Part shown: positions 32,969 to 42,003 of the stretch, in pieces
Position numbering within the stretch: position 1 is the stretch's first letter
Layout of the letters: every line of letters begins with the position of its first letter
Assembly: GCA_015233395.1 (NCBI GenBank)
Contig: JADFXV010000016.1
Location: forward strand, 1-47,795
Direction: 5' to 3'
DNA: 47,795 nt
Source: Desulfovibrionaceae bacterium
GTDB lineage: Bacteria; Desulfobacterota; Desulfovibrionia; Desulfovibrionales; Desulfovibrionaceae
Notes under the pieces: generated by a model
Told to the model about the DNA's origin: nothing
The model's database searches: none
What the model saw: only the letters and a program-made list of their open reading frames with translations
Program-made: the position numbers and the translations under genes

Positions 32969-33259
32969 ATGAAGCTCAAACCGCTGAACGATCGTGTTTT
33001 GGTCAAGCGCCTCGAAGAAGAGGAAGTGACCAAGGGCGGGATCATCATCCCGGATTCGGCCAAGGAAAAGCCCATGCGCGGCCAGATCGTCGCCGCCGGT
33101 CCGGGCAAGCTCGCCGAGGACGGCAAGCGCGCCAAGATGAGCGTCGAAAAGGGCGACACCGTGCTCTTCAACAAGTACGCCGGCACCGAGATCAAGCTCG
33201 ACGGCGAAGAGTACCTGATCATGCGCGAGGACGACATCCTGGGCGTCATCCACGACTAG
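32969..33259 (+). CDS. groS: Co-chaperonin GroES
   Basis: 96 residues, the usual length. It forms the heptameric lid of the GroEL chamber. It starts [19 protein letters not shown]; the mobile loop is [16 protein letters not shown], and the end is [20 protein letters not shown] 32969 is right because GGAGG lies just upstream at 32958-32962. An ATG at 32957 in the same frame sits before that site and would add only MEDN. First gene of the groES-groEL operon under a CIRCE element; 41 bases separate the two genes. Confidence 0.97.
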   Translation: MKLKPLNDRVLVKRLEEEEVTKGGIIIPDSAKEKPMRGQIVAAGPGKLAEDGKRAKMSVEKGDTVLFNKYAGTEIKLDGEEYLIMREDDILGVIHD

Positions 33260-33300
33260 TTAAACGGTCCCACCCCTAACACCGAAGGAGAAAATGCAAT

Positions 33301-34938
33301 ATGTCCGCTAAAGAAATCCTGTACGACGCCCGGGGCCGCGAGCGCCTCAAACGCGGCGTGGACAAGCTGGCCAACGCCGTCAAAGTCACCCTCGGACCCA
33401 AGGGCCGCAACGTCCTGATCGAAAAGAGCTTCGGCTCGCCGGTCATCACCAAGGACGGCGTGACCGTGGCCAAGGAAGTCGAACTCGAAGACAAGTTCGA
33501 AAACATGGGCGCCCAGATGGTCAAGGAAGTCGCTTCCAAAACCTCCGACGTCGCCGGCGACGGCACCACCACCGCCACCATCCTGGCCCAGTCGATCTTT
33601 TCCGAGGGCGTCAAGCTCGTGGCCGCCGGCCGCAACCCCATGGCCATCAAGCGCGGCGTCGACAAGGCCGTGGAAGCCATCGTCAAGGAGCTTGAAGTTC
33701 TGGCCAAGCCCACCCGCGACCAGAAGGAAATCGCCCAGGTCGGCACCATTTCCGCCAACTCCGACTCGACCATCGGCAACATCATCGCCGAGGCCATGAA
33801 CAAGGTCGGCAAAGAGGGCGTCATCACGGTCGAAGAGGCCAAGGGCCTGGAGACCACCCTGGAAGTCGTGGAAGGCATGCAGTTCGACCGCGGCTACCTC
33901 TCCCCCTATTTCATCACCGATCCGGAAAAGATGGTCGTCGAACTCGACGAGCCGGTCATCCTGATCAACGAAAAGAAAATCACCAGCATGAAGGACCTTT
34001 TGCCCGTGCTCGAGCAGGTCGCCAAGATGGGCAAGCCGCTTCTGATCGTGGCCGAAGACGTCGAAGGCGAGGCCCTGGCCACGCTGGTCGTCAACAAGCT
34101 GCGCGGCACCCTGCAAGTCTGCGCCGTCAAGGCCCCGGGCTTCGGCGATCGCCGCAAGGCCATGCTCCAGGACATCGCCTGCCTGACCGGCGGCCAGGCC
34201 GTCAGCGAAGACCTGGGCATCAAACTTGAGAACATCGGACTGACCGACCTCGGCCGGGCCAAGCGCGTGATCATCGACAAGGAAAACACCACCATCATCG
34301 ACGGCTCGGGCAAGGCCGAAGACATCAAGGCCCGGGTCAAGCAGATCCGCGCCCAGATCGAAGAGACCACCTCCAGCTACGACAAGGAAAAGCTCCAGGA
34401 GCGCCTGGCCAAGATCGTCGGCGGCGTGGCCGTCATCAACGTCGGCGCGGCCACCGAGACCGAGATGAAAGAGAAGAAAGCCCGCGTCGAAGACGCGCTC
34501 AACGCCACCCGCGCGGCCGTCGAGGAAGGCATCGTTCCCGGCGGCGGCGTGGCCTTCGTGCGCTGCTTAAAGACTCTGGAGAAGATCAAGCCCGCCGACG
34601 ACGACGAAACCGCCGGCATCGAGATCGTGCGCCGCGCCATCGAAGAGCCGCTGCGCCAGATCGCCGGCAACGCCGGCTTCGAGGGCTCCATCGTGGTCGC
34701 CAAGGTCAAAGAAGGCAAGGACAGCTTCGGCTTCAACGCCGCCACCGGCGAATACGAAGATCTGGTCAAGGCCGGCGTCATCGACCCCAAAAAGGTCACC
34801 CGCATCGCCCTGCAGAACGCCGCCTCGGTGGCTTCCCTGCTCCTCACCACGGAATGCTCCATCGCCGAAAAACCCAAGCCCGAAAGCGCTGCCCCGGCCA
34901 TGCCCGGCGGCGGCATGGGCGGCATGGGCGGCATGTAA
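33301..34938 (+). CDS. groL: Chaperonin GroEL
   Basis: 545 residues, normal length. ATP-driven double-ring folding chamber in the cytoplasm. It begins [37 protein letters not shown] and [10 protein letters not shown] are equatorial-domain ATP contacts; [15 protein letters not shown] and the C-terminal GGMGGMGGM tail are typical. ATG at 33301 follows AAGGAG. A 7-bp hairpin (34937-34943/34949-34955) directly after the stop may mark the transcript end, although it lacks a T-run. It converges with the next gene. Confidence 0.97.
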   Translation: MSAKEILYDARGRERLKRGVDKLANAVKVTLGPKGRNVLIEKSFGSPVITKDGVTVAKEVELEDKFENMGAQMVKEVASKTSDVAGDGTTTATILAQSIFSEGVKLVAAGRNPMAIKRGVDKAVEAIVKELEVLAKPTRDQKEIAQVGTISANSDSTIGNIIAEAMNKVGKEGVITVEEAKGLETTLEVVEGMQFDRGYLSPYFITDPEKMVVELDEPVILINEKKITSMKDLLPVLEQVAKMGKPLLIVAEDVEGEALATLVVNKLRGTLQVCAVKAPGFGDRRKAMLQDIACLTGGQAVSEDLGIKLENIGLTDLGRAKRVIIDKENTTIIDGSGKAEDIKARVKQIRAQIEETTSSYDKEKLQERLAKIVGGVAVINVGAATETEMKEKKARVEDALNATRAAVEEGIVPGGGVAFVRCLKTLEKIKPADDDETAGIEIVRRAIEEPLRQIAGNAGFEGSIVVAKVKEGKDSFGFNAATGEYEDLVKAGVIDPKKVTRIALQNAASVASLLLTTECSIAEKPKPESAAPAMPGGGMGGMGGM

Positions 34939-34955
34939 GGCGCGCCCGGCGCCTT
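34937..34955. terminator. Candidate hairpin terminator after groEL
   Basis: AAGGCGC / GCGCCTT stem of 7 bp with a 5-base loop, starting inside the groEL stop codon and lying between two convergent genes. No T-run follows on the plus strand, so termination efficiency is uncertain. Confidence 0.4.
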
Positions 34956-34972
34956 CCCAATGCGGGCCGGGC

Positions 34973-35833
34973 TTACAGGCTCTTGGCCCGCACGCGCAAG
35001 AGCGCGACCGCCTGGCCTTCGTCCTTAGGCAGGTTGCCGATCTTGACCGGGATCTCCGGGGCGACCACGAATTCGATGCCCTTGCGGTCGCGGGCGAACT
35101 GCTTGACGGCCGTGAGCAGCGCGGCCATATCCGGCGCGCCGCGTTGTTCGTACTTGGCGATCTGGCCGTCTAGCGTCGCGCCGTAGTCCGCGGCGACGGC
35201 CTCCTCGGCGGCGCCGGTCCTGAGCGCCTCGGCGGCCAGGACGTATTGCAGGAAATTCCTGTCGCTATAGCTGACCCGCGCCTGGCCGATCCGGGCGTCG
35301 CCCAGTTCCAGAAAAAAGCGCAGCATGTTGCCGCCCGAGGCGGCGCTCGGCGGATCGAGGATCGTGGCCTTCACGTCCAGTTCGAAATAATTGTCCACGA
35401 ATACCCGGAAATCGCGCACCTCGGCCAGGTTGGCCTTGGGGTCGTAAGCGAAGTCCAGGCGCAGGTCGGCCTTGGCCGGGCCGGGAAACGGTCCGGTTCC
35501 CGCCGGCGCGTTTTTTTGGCCGGACAGGTCGATGCCCTGGGCGGCGAAATTGCAGGTGTTGTCGAAATCCGCAAGCCCGTAGACCGTGACGCTGTCCACG
35601 GCGGTCACGCCCTCGCCCGTGCGCACGGAAACGCTTGACAGGACGGCGCTTCTGGCCAAAACATCCACGGCGAGCTTGTCGTAGGCGATGTCGACGCCGT
35701 TATTGGCTTTGAGTTCCGCCAGGCGGGCGTCGAGCTGGCCCTTGAACCGTTTTTCGAAATAGCCCGTCAGGCCAAAATACAAGGCGGCGAGCAGAACCAG
35801 GGCGGCCAGGCCGAACGCGGCGGCTTTCTTCAT
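34973..35833 (-). CDS. Membrane-anchored periplasmic hypothetical protein (DUF945/AsmA-like look)
   Basis: 286 residues. One N-terminal membrane helix (about 4-25) is followed by a short amphipathic region (YFEKRFKGQLDARLAELKA), then a long beta-rich part with repeated strands such as VLSSVSVRTGEGV, DSVTVYGLADFD, ADLRLDFAYDPKANLAEV and YFELDVKATI. It ends with a helical stretch and IPVKIGNLPKDEGQ. The pattern resembles the repeated beta strands of YdgA (DUF945) and AsmA-like envelope proteins, but the match is by style only. It should face the periplasm. ATG at 35831-35833. Convergent with groEL and divergent from the MFS gene. Confidence 0.65.
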   Translation of the reverse strand: MKKAAAFGLAALVLLAALYFGLTGYFEKRFKGQLDARLAELKANNGVDIAYDKLAVDVLARSAVLSSVSVRTGEGVTAVDSVTVYGLADFDNTCNFAAQGIDLSGQKNAPAGTGPFPGPAKADLRLDFAYDPKANLAEVRDFRVFVDNYFELDVKATILDPPSAASGGNMLRFFLELGDARIGQARVSYSDRNFLQYVLAAEALRTGAAEEAVAADYGATLDGQIAKYEQRGAPDMAALLTAVKQFARDRKGIEFVVAPEIPVKIGNLPKDEGQAVALLRVRAKSL

Positions 35834-35988
35834 GATGCGAACCTTTGGCGAAAGAGTTTCCGGGGCGCGGCGAAGCTAGACGCCTTCGGAGAAAAACACA
35901 ACCGGCCTCACTTGGCCGCAATCGGGCGCTCCGGCCTCTGAAATCGCCGCCGAAAGCGGGTTTGCCCGCTCATAAGCGCACCGCCTCC

Positions 35989-37377
35989 ATGACGCACGAT
36001 CCCAAAATATCTCCCAAGGCCGTCCTGCTTTCGGTGAGCCTGGGCCAGTTCATGGTGCCGATCATGTTCACCTCGGTCGGGGTGGCCCTGCCCTCGATGG
36101 GCCGCGAACTGGCCGCCTCGGCCCCGCAGCTGGCCCTGGTCGAGCAGCTCTACGCCTTGTCCCTGGCCATGAGCATCCTCACCTTCGGCAGGCTCGGCGA
36201 CGTGATCGGCCGGGGCCGGGTTTACGTCGCGGGCCTGGTCGTGTTCACGGTGATGACCGCTTCGCTGGGATTCGCCCGCGGCATCGAGTCGCTCATCGTC
36301 CAGCGCTTCGTCCAGGGGCTCGGGGCGGCCATGCTGCTCTCGGGCAGCATGGCGCTGGTTTCGGACGTCTTTCCGGCCGGGGTGCGCGGCCGGATGATCG
36401 GCATCGTCTCGGCCGTGACCTACGCCGGCCTGACGCTCGGTCCGATTCTGGGCGGAGCAGTCACCAGCCGGTTCGGCTGGCGCTACGTCTTTTGGCTGGC
36501 GGCGCCGCTTGGGATCACGGCCCTGACGGTCTGCCTGGCCCGCATGCGCGGGGAACCGAGCCCGGGCTCCAAGGAGCCCATGGATTGGCGCGGCAGCCTG
36601 GTCTACGCCTCGGGCGTGGCCGCCTTCATGCTCGGAGCGGCCCACGCCGGCGAGGGCTGGCGAAGCGCGGCCCTGATCGCCGCCGGACTGGCCCTGCTGG
36701 CCCTGTTCGTGGTCCTGGAAAAACGCCTGGCCGCGCCCTTGCTGGACATCGGGCTTTTGACCCGCAACCGCTTCTTCTCGCTGTCCTGCCTGGCGGCCAT
36801 GGGCATGTACGCCGCCGCGTACGGCGTGACCTTCTTCATGAGCCTGTACCTGCAATTCGCGCGCGGGCTGTCGCCGCGCGAGGCGGGACTGGTCCTGCTC
36901 ATCCAGCCCTTGCTGCAGTTTTTGGTCTCGCCCGCCGCCGGCCGGCTCTCCGACAAACGCTCGCCCGGCGGGCTGGCCAACGCCGGCATGCTCCTGTGCA
37001 CCGCCGGGCTGATCGGCTGCGCCGTCTCGGTCGCGCCGGACGCGCCCCTGCTCACGACCGCGTGCGAGCTGGCCCTGGTGGGCCTGGGCTCCGGGCTGTT
37101 TGTCACCCCGAACGTGGTGGCCATCATGGGCAGCGTCGAGCCAAGGCGTTACGGCGTGGCCTCTGGCATGATCGGCACCATGCGCACGCTCGGGCTGGTG
37201 CTCAGCATGACCACGGCCACGCTGGTCTTTTCGCTGGTCATGGGCGGGGAGGCGGTGACCGCGCGGACTCTGCCGGGTTTTCTGACCAGCATGCGCGCCT
37301 GCCTGATCGCCTACTCGCTTTTCGCCGGCTGCGGCCTGCTCTTCTCCATGGGCCGGGGCAAGGCCGCCGGACCCTAG
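35989..37377 (+). CDS. MFS drug exporter, DHA2 (14-TM) type
   Basis: 462 residues, inner membrane, with about fourteen hydrophobic segments. Early segments: VLLSVSLGQFMVPIMFTSVG, ALPSMGRELAASAP and the loop motif FGRLGDVIGRGRVYVAG (motif A type). TM5 region AVTYAGLTLGPILGG matches motif C of proton-linked exporters. It should exchange protons for drugs or metabolites. I chose ATG 35989 (MTHDPKISPKA). The frame runs 48 codons further upstream, but these residues are basic and not membrane-like, and no ribosome site precedes them. No regulator lies nearby. Confidence 0.85.
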   Translation: MTHDPKISPKAVLLSVSLGQFMVPIMFTSVGVALPSMGRELAASAPQLALVEQLYALSLAMSILTFGRLGDVIGRGRVYVAGLVVFTVMTASLGFARGIESLIVQRFVQGLGAAMLLSGSMALVSDVFPAGVRGRMIGIVSAVTYAGLTLGPILGGAVTSRFGWRYVFWLAAPLGITALTVCLARMRGEPSPGSKEPMDWRGSLVYASGVAAFMLGAAHAGEGWRSAALIAAGLALLALFVVLEKRLAAPLLDIGLLTRNRFFSLSCLAAMGMYAAAYGVTFFMSLYLQFARGLSPREAGLVLLIQPLLQFLVSPAAGRLSDKRSPGGLANAGMLLCTAGLIGCAVSVAPDAPLLTTACELALVGLGSGLFVTPNVVAIMGSVEPRRYGVASGMIGTMRTLGLVLSMTTATLVFSLVMGGEAVTARTLPGFLTSMRACLIAYSLFAGCGLLFSMGRGKAAGP

Positions 37378-37389
37378 CGCCTCACGGCC

Positions 37390-38112
37390 TCAGCAATCGC
37401 ACTGCGTCTTGTCCTGCCCCTCCAGGGCGACGGGCTTGCCCGCCTCAAGCAGGAGCAGTTCGGCGCCCGCCCCAAGATCTTCCAGGTGTCCGGCAAAGGA
37501 GTCGGCGTTTTGCTCCAGCGCCGCGAACGAGCCGTAGTGCATGGGCGCGACCTTCCTGCAATGGAGCAGGGTGCAGGCCACGGCCGCCTGGCGCGCGCAC
37601 ATGGTGAACACGCCGCCGATGGGCAACAGCGCCAGATCAATGGAATACAGCCGGCCAAGCAGCTCCATCCCGGCGAAAAGCCCGGTGTCGCCCGCATGGT
37701 AGATGGTGTAGCCGTCGGCCAGGCGCAGGACGTAGCCTGCCGCGACGCCGGACTCGCTGCTGTGGACAGCCTGGGTCATGGTCACCCGGACGTCGCCCAG
37801 GCGCACCGTGCCGCCGATGTTAAAGCCGATGCCGTTGAGCGCCTGCTCCTTGGGCAGGCCCAAAGAGGCGAGCTTCGTCACCGTCTCCACGACCGCCCCG
37901 AGCATGGCTCCGGTGGCCCGGCAGATGGACAGGGCCTGGCCCACGTGGTCGGCGTGGTCGTGGGTGACCAGCACGAGATCGGCCTTGGCCACCGAGGCGG
38001 ACGTCTTGACCGCGCCGGGGTTGCCGTCGAAAAAGGGGTCGATCAGCACGGTCGCGCTTCCGGTGGCGAGTTCGAAAGCGGCGTGGCCGTGCCAGGTCAG
38101 TTCGTGTCGCAT
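37390..38112 (-). CDS. Metal-dependent hydrolase, metallo-beta-lactamase fold (UPF0173 type)
   Basis: 240 residues, cytoplasmic. The metal motif is THDHADH (residues 50-56), preceded by [13 protein letters not shown]. Further ligand segments are [15 protein letters not shown] and APMHYGSF. This set marks the UPF0173 (YtkL-like) group, binuclear zinc hydrolases of unknown substrate. The final TQCDC adds two cysteines. Start at ATG 38110-38112 ([13 protein letters not shown]), preceded by a GGGGG run; a longer open frame overlaps the divergent gene. A promoter for it is seen at 38137-38164. Confidence 0.88.
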   Translation of the reverse strand: MRHELTWHGHAAFELATGSATVLIDPFFDGNPGAVKTSASVAKADLVLVTHDHADHVGQALSICRATGAMLGAVVETVTKLASLGLPKEQALNGIGFNIGGTVRLGDVRVTMTQAVHSSESGVAAGYVLRLADGYTIYHAGDTGLFAGMELLGRLYSIDLALLPIGGVFTMCARQAAVACTLLHCRKVAPMHYGSFAALEQNADSFAGHLEDLGAGAELLLLEAGKPVALEGQDKTQCDC

Positions 38113-38136
38113 GCGTGTCCCCCGTGTTTTTCGGCC

Positions 38137-38164
38137 AGTATAGCGCATTGCGCCCCTTTGACAA
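38137..38164 (-). promoter_or_regulatory. Sigma-70 type promoter for the metallo-hydrolase gene
   Basis: On the minus strand: -35 TTGTCA (38159-38164), 16-base spacer, -10 TATACT (38137-38142). The start site is expected near 38130, about 20 bases before the ATG. Confidence 0.55.
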
Positions 38165-38263
38165 GACGCCTGATTCAGGGCAACCAGAAAGGGTGAAAAA
38201 TGGCCCGCGCGCGGCCGCCGCCTCGCCGGTCGCGCGTACGCTCCCATCCCCCCGGAGGTTCGT

Positions 38264-38935
38264 ATGACCAAGAAAATCGCCCTGCCTCGCGCAACCCGGC
38301 CGGCCGCCGCTCTGGCCGCCTTCGCCATGGCCTGTTTTGCCGGTTTTGCCGGTTTCGCCGGTTCGGCCCAGGCCGCGAGCGTGCTCGACGAATGGGACAA
38401 AATCGCCCTGCCCGCCAAGCCGCAAGCCGTGCCGGTCGCCGTGGACAAAACCTCGACCGCCCTGCTCGTGCTCGACATGCAGCCCCAGACCTGCAACGAG
38501 CAGCGCCGGCCGCGCTGCCTGCCGACCAAGGCCGCCGTGGCCGCGCTGGTCAAAAAGGCCCGGGCCGCCGGCGCGCCCGTGGTCTACAGCCTGATCCGCA
38601 ACAGCTCCCCGGCCGACATCTTTCCCGAACTCGGCTACAAGGAAGGCGACCCGTACGTCGCCGCAAGCGTGGACAAGTTCCTGGGAACCGATCTGGCCGC
38701 GATCCTCGCCGCCAAGGGAATCAAAACCGTGATCGTGACCGGCACGGCCGCCCACGGCGCGGTGCTCCACACGGCCACCGGCGCGGCCCAGCGCGGCCTG
38801 TCGATCATCGTGCCGGCGGACGCGATCTCGGCCGAGGACGCCTTCACCGAGGCGGCCGTCCTGTGGTGCCTGACCACCGGCCCGGCCAGCAAAGACAAGG
38901 TGACGGTGAGCAGCGCCGGCAAAATCGGTTTTTGA
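38264..38935 (+). CDS. Exported isochorismatase-fold protein lacking the catalytic cysteine
   Basis: 223 residues. The signal peptide ends near residue 37 (GSAQA), so it is periplasmic, unusual for this fold. The isochorismatase-like domain shows [10 protein letters not shown] (Asp71), [10 protein letters not shown] (Lys138) and [16 protein letters not shown]. In the last, the position of the nucleophilic Cys of cysteine hydrolases is Gly165, as in true isochorismatases. It may thus be a vinyl-ether hydrolase, a non-catalytic binder, or have another mechanism. The hydrophobic core of the signal has three 9-bp tandem units (38335-38361, FAGFAGFAG). ATG at 38264 follows GGAGG. A creA-like gene follows after about 100 bases. 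Confidence 0.82.
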   Translation: MTKKIALPRATRPAAALAAFAMACFAGFAGFAGSAQAASVLDEWDKIALPAKPQAVPVAVDKTSTALLVLDMQPQTCNEQRRPRCLPTKAAVAALVKKARAAGAPVVYSLIRNSSPADIFPELGYKEGDPYVAASVDKFLGTDLAAILAAKGIKTVIVTGTAAHGAVLHTATGAAQRGLSIIVPADAISAEDAFTEAAVLWCLTTGPASKDKVTVSSAGKIGF

Positions 38936-39032
38936 CCCGCGCGGCGCGCAATTGCGCGCCCTCACTCGCCAAGATGGCGCGCAAAGCCGCGTCGTAACCC
39001 ACAAAGGCGCGGGAGCGCGCCAGGGAGGCCGC

Positions 39033-39506
39033 ATGCGAATCGCCGTTCATATCGTCCGATTTTTTTTCCTCCCGGCGGCGCTGGCCGCGCTGGCGGCGAC
39101 GGCCGGGGCGGCCCCGGGCGAGGAGGTCGGCTGCGTGACCACGGAATGGAAACTCGTCGGGGCCAACCACAAGGTCTGCGTCTACGGCTTCACCGACCCG
39201 GACCTGCCGAACGTGGTCTGCTACCTGAGCCAGGCGCGCACCGGCGGCCTGGCCGGCTCGGTCGGGGTGGCCGAAGACCTCTCCGAATTCTCGCTCGACT
39301 GCAAAGCCGTGGGACCGGTGAGCCTGCCGGAAAAATTCCCGGACAATAAAAAAGTCTTTGCCGAAGGCACCTCCGTGCTGTTCAAAAACACCGAAATCAC
39401 CCGCATGCTCGACGCCAAACGCTCGACCCTGGTCTACCTGGCCGTCAGCCGCAAAATCATCTCCGGTTCGCCCAAAAACTCGGTCTCGGCCGTGCCGGTG
39501 CGATGA
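39033..39506 (+). CDS. CreA family periplasmic protein
   Basis: 157 residues. Signal peptide to about residue 27 (ATAGAAPG). The mature part has VGCVTTEWKLVGANHKVCVY, FTDPDLPNVVCYLSQARTGG, SEFSLDCKAVGPV and the C-terminal TRMLDAKRSTLVYLAVSRK, which is the CreA pattern. The family is widespread and periplasmic, and its function is not established. Cysteines in the first two segments may form disulfides. ATG at 39033 follows AGGGAGG; the longer frame upstream lacks a site. Probably co-transcribed with the isochorismatase-fold gene. Confidence 0.85.
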   Translation: MRIAVHIVRFFFLPAALAALAATAGAAPGEEVGCVTTEWKLVGANHKVCVYGFTDPDLPNVVCYLSQARTGGLAGSVGVAEDLSEFSLDCKAVGPVSLPEKFPDNKKVFAEGTSVLFKNTEITRMLDAKRSTLVYLAVSRKIISGSPKNSVSAVPVR

Positions 39507-39507
39507 G

Positions 39508-39600
39508 GGAAGGGGAAGAGAATCGGGGAGGGAACCCCACCCTTCCCCGAAAAACTTTCATGGGGAAAATTTCAAAGGGTTGGCCTTGTCTCTGAGCCTA
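39508..39600. repeat. Degenerate family A-like sequence after creA
   Basis: GGGAAGGGGAAGAGAATCGG, then a GGGG/CCCC rich stretch and CCCCGAAAAACTTTCATGGG. This echoes the family A element, with a broken stem. It lies just upstream of a family D copy in the gap between convergent genes. Confidence 0.4.
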
Positions 39601-39665
39601 CCATGATGCGGGATTCCAAAGGGCGCAGCCCTTTGGCCGCCGGAGGCGTTACAAAACCACTATTT
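39601..39665 (+). repeat. Family D palindromic repeat (copy 4, short)
   Basis: GGGATTCCAAAGGGCGCAGC, CCTTTGGCCGCCGGAGGCG, TTACAAAACCACT: the same orientation and core as 25725-25780. It lies between the convergent creA and EamA-transporter genes and is a likely two-way terminator. Confidence 0.6.
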
Positions 39666-39697
39666 CCGCAACTCCCGCCCCCGGCTCCCTTTTCTCC

Positions 39698-40573
39698 TCA
39701 TTTGCCCACTCTGTACCGGTTGGTCAGCCAGACGCCGCCGAGCACGAGCGCGGCCCCGGCGAGAAGCGACGGGTCGGTTTTTTCGCCGAGGATCAGGCCG
39801 CCCATGAACACGGCCGAGACCGGAACAAGGTTGAGGAACACTCCGGAGCGGGCCGGGCCGATGGCGGCGATGCCCTGATAGTACCAGATAAAGCCGAGCG
39901 TCGTGCCGCAGGCGCCGAGATAGGCCAGGGCCAGCCACTGGCGCGCGGCGAACCCGGGCAGCAGGCCGGGCATCCCCTCGCCAAGCGCCGGGGGCAGCAA
40001 AAAGGCCGCGCCGAACGCGCAGCCGAGCGTCACGGCGGCCAGCGGCGACATCGATTCCATGGCCCGCTTGCCGATCAGGGTGTAGCTGGTCCAGCAGGCC
40101 ACGCAGCCGAAGATGGCCGCTTCGCCCGGTCCGATCGCCCCGGCCAGCAACGCGCGTACGTCCCCCCGGGAGACGACCACGGCCGCCCCGGCCAGGCAGG
40201 CGGCCACCCCGGCCAGGGCCGCCGGGCGCAGGCGTTCGCCGAAGATCATGGCCGAAAACACGGTGATGGCCACGGGGTTGCAGGCCACGATCAGGGCGGC
40301 GCGCCCGGCGTCCACGGTTTTGAGTCCCCAGAAGAAGAAGGCGTTGTAGCCGAAGACTCCGGTGGCCCCGAGCAGGGCCGCGAGCGCAAAACTCGCGGCG
40401 TCCTTGGGGCACAGATCGCGCCGGCGGGCGAGGATGGGCGCGAGCGCGAGCAGGGCGAAGCCGAAACGCCCGAAAGCGGCGGTGAACGGCGGGGTGTCCT
40501 TGGCCAGGATGCGCCCGGCGATGAAGGTGCCGCCCCAAAGCAGGGCGGTCAGGGTGAGCTTGAGGTAGATCAT
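39698..40573 (-). CDS. EamA/DMT family transporter
   Basis: 291 residues, about ten hydrophobic helices arranged as two five-helix repeats. Landmarks: MIYLKLTLTALLWGGTFIAG at the start, GATGVFGYNAFFFWGLKTVD in the first repeat, ACGTTLGFIWYYQGIAAIG in the second, and VFMGGLILGEKTDPSLLAGA near the end. These mark the EamA group of drug/metabolite transporters, often exporters of amino acids or small metabolites; the substrate is unknown. ATG at 40571-40573 is preferred; the longer frame extends into the divergent gene. It is separated by 176 bases from the polysaccharide genes, which read away from it. Confidence 0.88.
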   Translation of the reverse strand: MIYLKLTLTALLWGGTFIAGRILAKDTPPFTAAFGRFGFALLALAPILARRRDLCPKDAASFALAALLGATGVFGYNAFFFWGLKTVDAGRAALIVACNPVAITVFSAMIFGERLRPAALAGVAACLAGAAVVVSRGDVRALLAGAIGPGEAAIFGCVACWTSYTLIGKRAMESMSPLAAVTLGCAFGAAFLLPPALGEGMPGLLPGFAARQWLALAYLGACGTTLGFIWYYQGIAAIGPARSGVFLNLVPVSAVFMGGLILGEKTDPSLLAGAALVLGGVWLTNRYRVGK

Positions 40574-40749
40574 GGTGCAGCGGCCTTGCGCCAGCGGTTG
40601 TGCCCGGTTTCGCCCGGCGGGGCAAGTCCCGGCCCCCGGGGCCGGGGTTGCACAATTTCCCCGCCCGGACTATGCCGGGGGCCTTCCGGCGGGCCTGCCG
40701 CCGGACCGCGAGGGAAACCAACGCCGGTTCGGCCGGTGCGGGCAATATC

Positions 40750-41952
40750 ATGGAACGCGACATCGAATTTTTCTGCCAGACCTTTTATCCGGACACGATC
40801 TCGACCAGCCAGCTCTTCACCGGTCTGCTCACGCGTCTGGCCGAGGCCGGGCGGGGCGTCACCGTGTATTGCGGCTATCCGGCCAAAGGCGCGGAAAACC
40901 TGCCCAGGCGCGAGGTTTACCGGGGCGTGCGCATCCGGCGGCTGGGGCTGAACGTGGCCTTGAAAAAAAGCCTGTTCCACCGGCTCGCCTCCTATCTCTC
41001 CTATCTCGGCGGCTCGTTTGCGGCCATGATGCGCCTGAAAAAGGACGCCCTGGTCTTTGGCGTGACCAACCCGCCGTTCATGCTCAATCTGCTTTGGCTG
41101 GCCTCGCTGCTGCGCGGCTTCAAATACCAGTACATGCTGCTCGACATCTATCCCGAGGGCCTGGCCAAGGTGGGCCTGCTCTCCGAAAAATCCCTCGCCT
41201 TTAGCCTCTGGTCGCGGCTGAACGCCTGGGGCTACGACCGGGCGGACAAGCTCGTCGTGCTCGGCCGGGACATGACCCCGCTTCTGACCGATGCCTACCG
41301 CCAGCCGCCGGAGAAAATCGTCTACATCCCCCACTGGAGCCCGCACGCAGGGGAAGAGCCGCCGCGGTTCGAGGACAACCCCATGGCCGAGGAACTGGGC
41401 CTTCGGGATTTTTTCGTGGTGCAGTATTCGGGCAACATGGGTCTGTGGCACGACATCGACGGCCTGGTGGAGACGGCCCGGCTGCTGCGCGGCGAGGAAT
41501 CGATCCGCTTTTTGTTCATCGGCGACGGCAGGCGCCGGGCCAAGGCCATGGAACTGGCCGCGCGCCACGGCTTGACCAACATCGTCTGGCTCGATTACCT
41601 GCCGCTTGAGCGGCTGGGCGTGTCGCTGCCGTGTTGCCACGCGGCCCTGATTTCGCTTCGAGACGGCTGCGAGGGCGTGGCCGTGCCCTGCAAGCTTTAC
41701 GGCGTCATGGCCAGCGGCCGGGCGATCCTGGCCCAGGTCCCGGCGGCCTCCGAGGTGGCCCTGGCGGTGACCGAATCCGGCTGCGGCCTGGTTACGCCGC
41801 CGGGCGATCCGGCCGCGCTGGCCGAGGCGGTGCTCACCCTGGCCCGGGACCGCTCCGGCGCGCGCGAGATGGGCCTGCGCGCCTCCCGGGAATACGCCCG
41901 GAAATACACCATCGAACAGGCGGTTCTCCATTTTTCGCGGCTTTTCGCCTAG
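40750..41952 (+). CDS. Family 4 glycosyltransferase (WcaI/WbuB-like)
   Basis: 400 residues, GT-B fold. The N-terminal acceptor domain has CQTFYPDTISTSQLFTGLLT. The C-terminal donor domain has VVQYSGNMGLWHDIDG, VRFLFIGDG-type FLFIGDGRRRAKAME, and GCEGVAVPCKLYGVMASGR, the nucleotide-sugar site as in WcaI-type enzymes. It should transfer a sugar from a nucleotide donor during lipid-linked polysaccharide assembly at the inner membrane. ATG 40750 (MERDIEFFCQTF) was chosen; the frame upstream is rich in Arg and Pro and not enzyme-like. It is followed by an epimerase gene in the same direction. Confidence 0.88.
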   Translation: MERDIEFFCQTFYPDTISTSQLFTGLLTRLAEAGRGVTVYCGYPAKGAENLPRREVYRGVRIRRLGLNVALKKSLFHRLASYLSYLGGSFAAMMRLKKDALVFGVTNPPFMLNLLWLASLLRGFKYQYMLLDIYPEGLAKVGLLSEKSLAFSLWSRLNAWGYDRADKLVVLGRDMTPLLTDAYRQPPEKIVYIPHWSPHAGEEPPRFEDNPMAEELGLRDFFVVQYSGNMGLWHDIDGLVETARLLRGEESIRFLFIGDGRRRAKAMELAARHGLTNIVWLDYLPLERLGVSLPCCHAALISLRDGCEGVAVPCKLYGVMASGRAILAQVPAASEVALAVTESGCGLVTPPGDPAALAEAVLTLARDRSGAREMGLRASREYARKYTIEQAVLHFSRLFA

Positions 41953-42003
41953 CAGCCGGTCAATGGGCCGCGACGGCGTCAAATCCTCTAACGGGAGGCG
42001 GAC

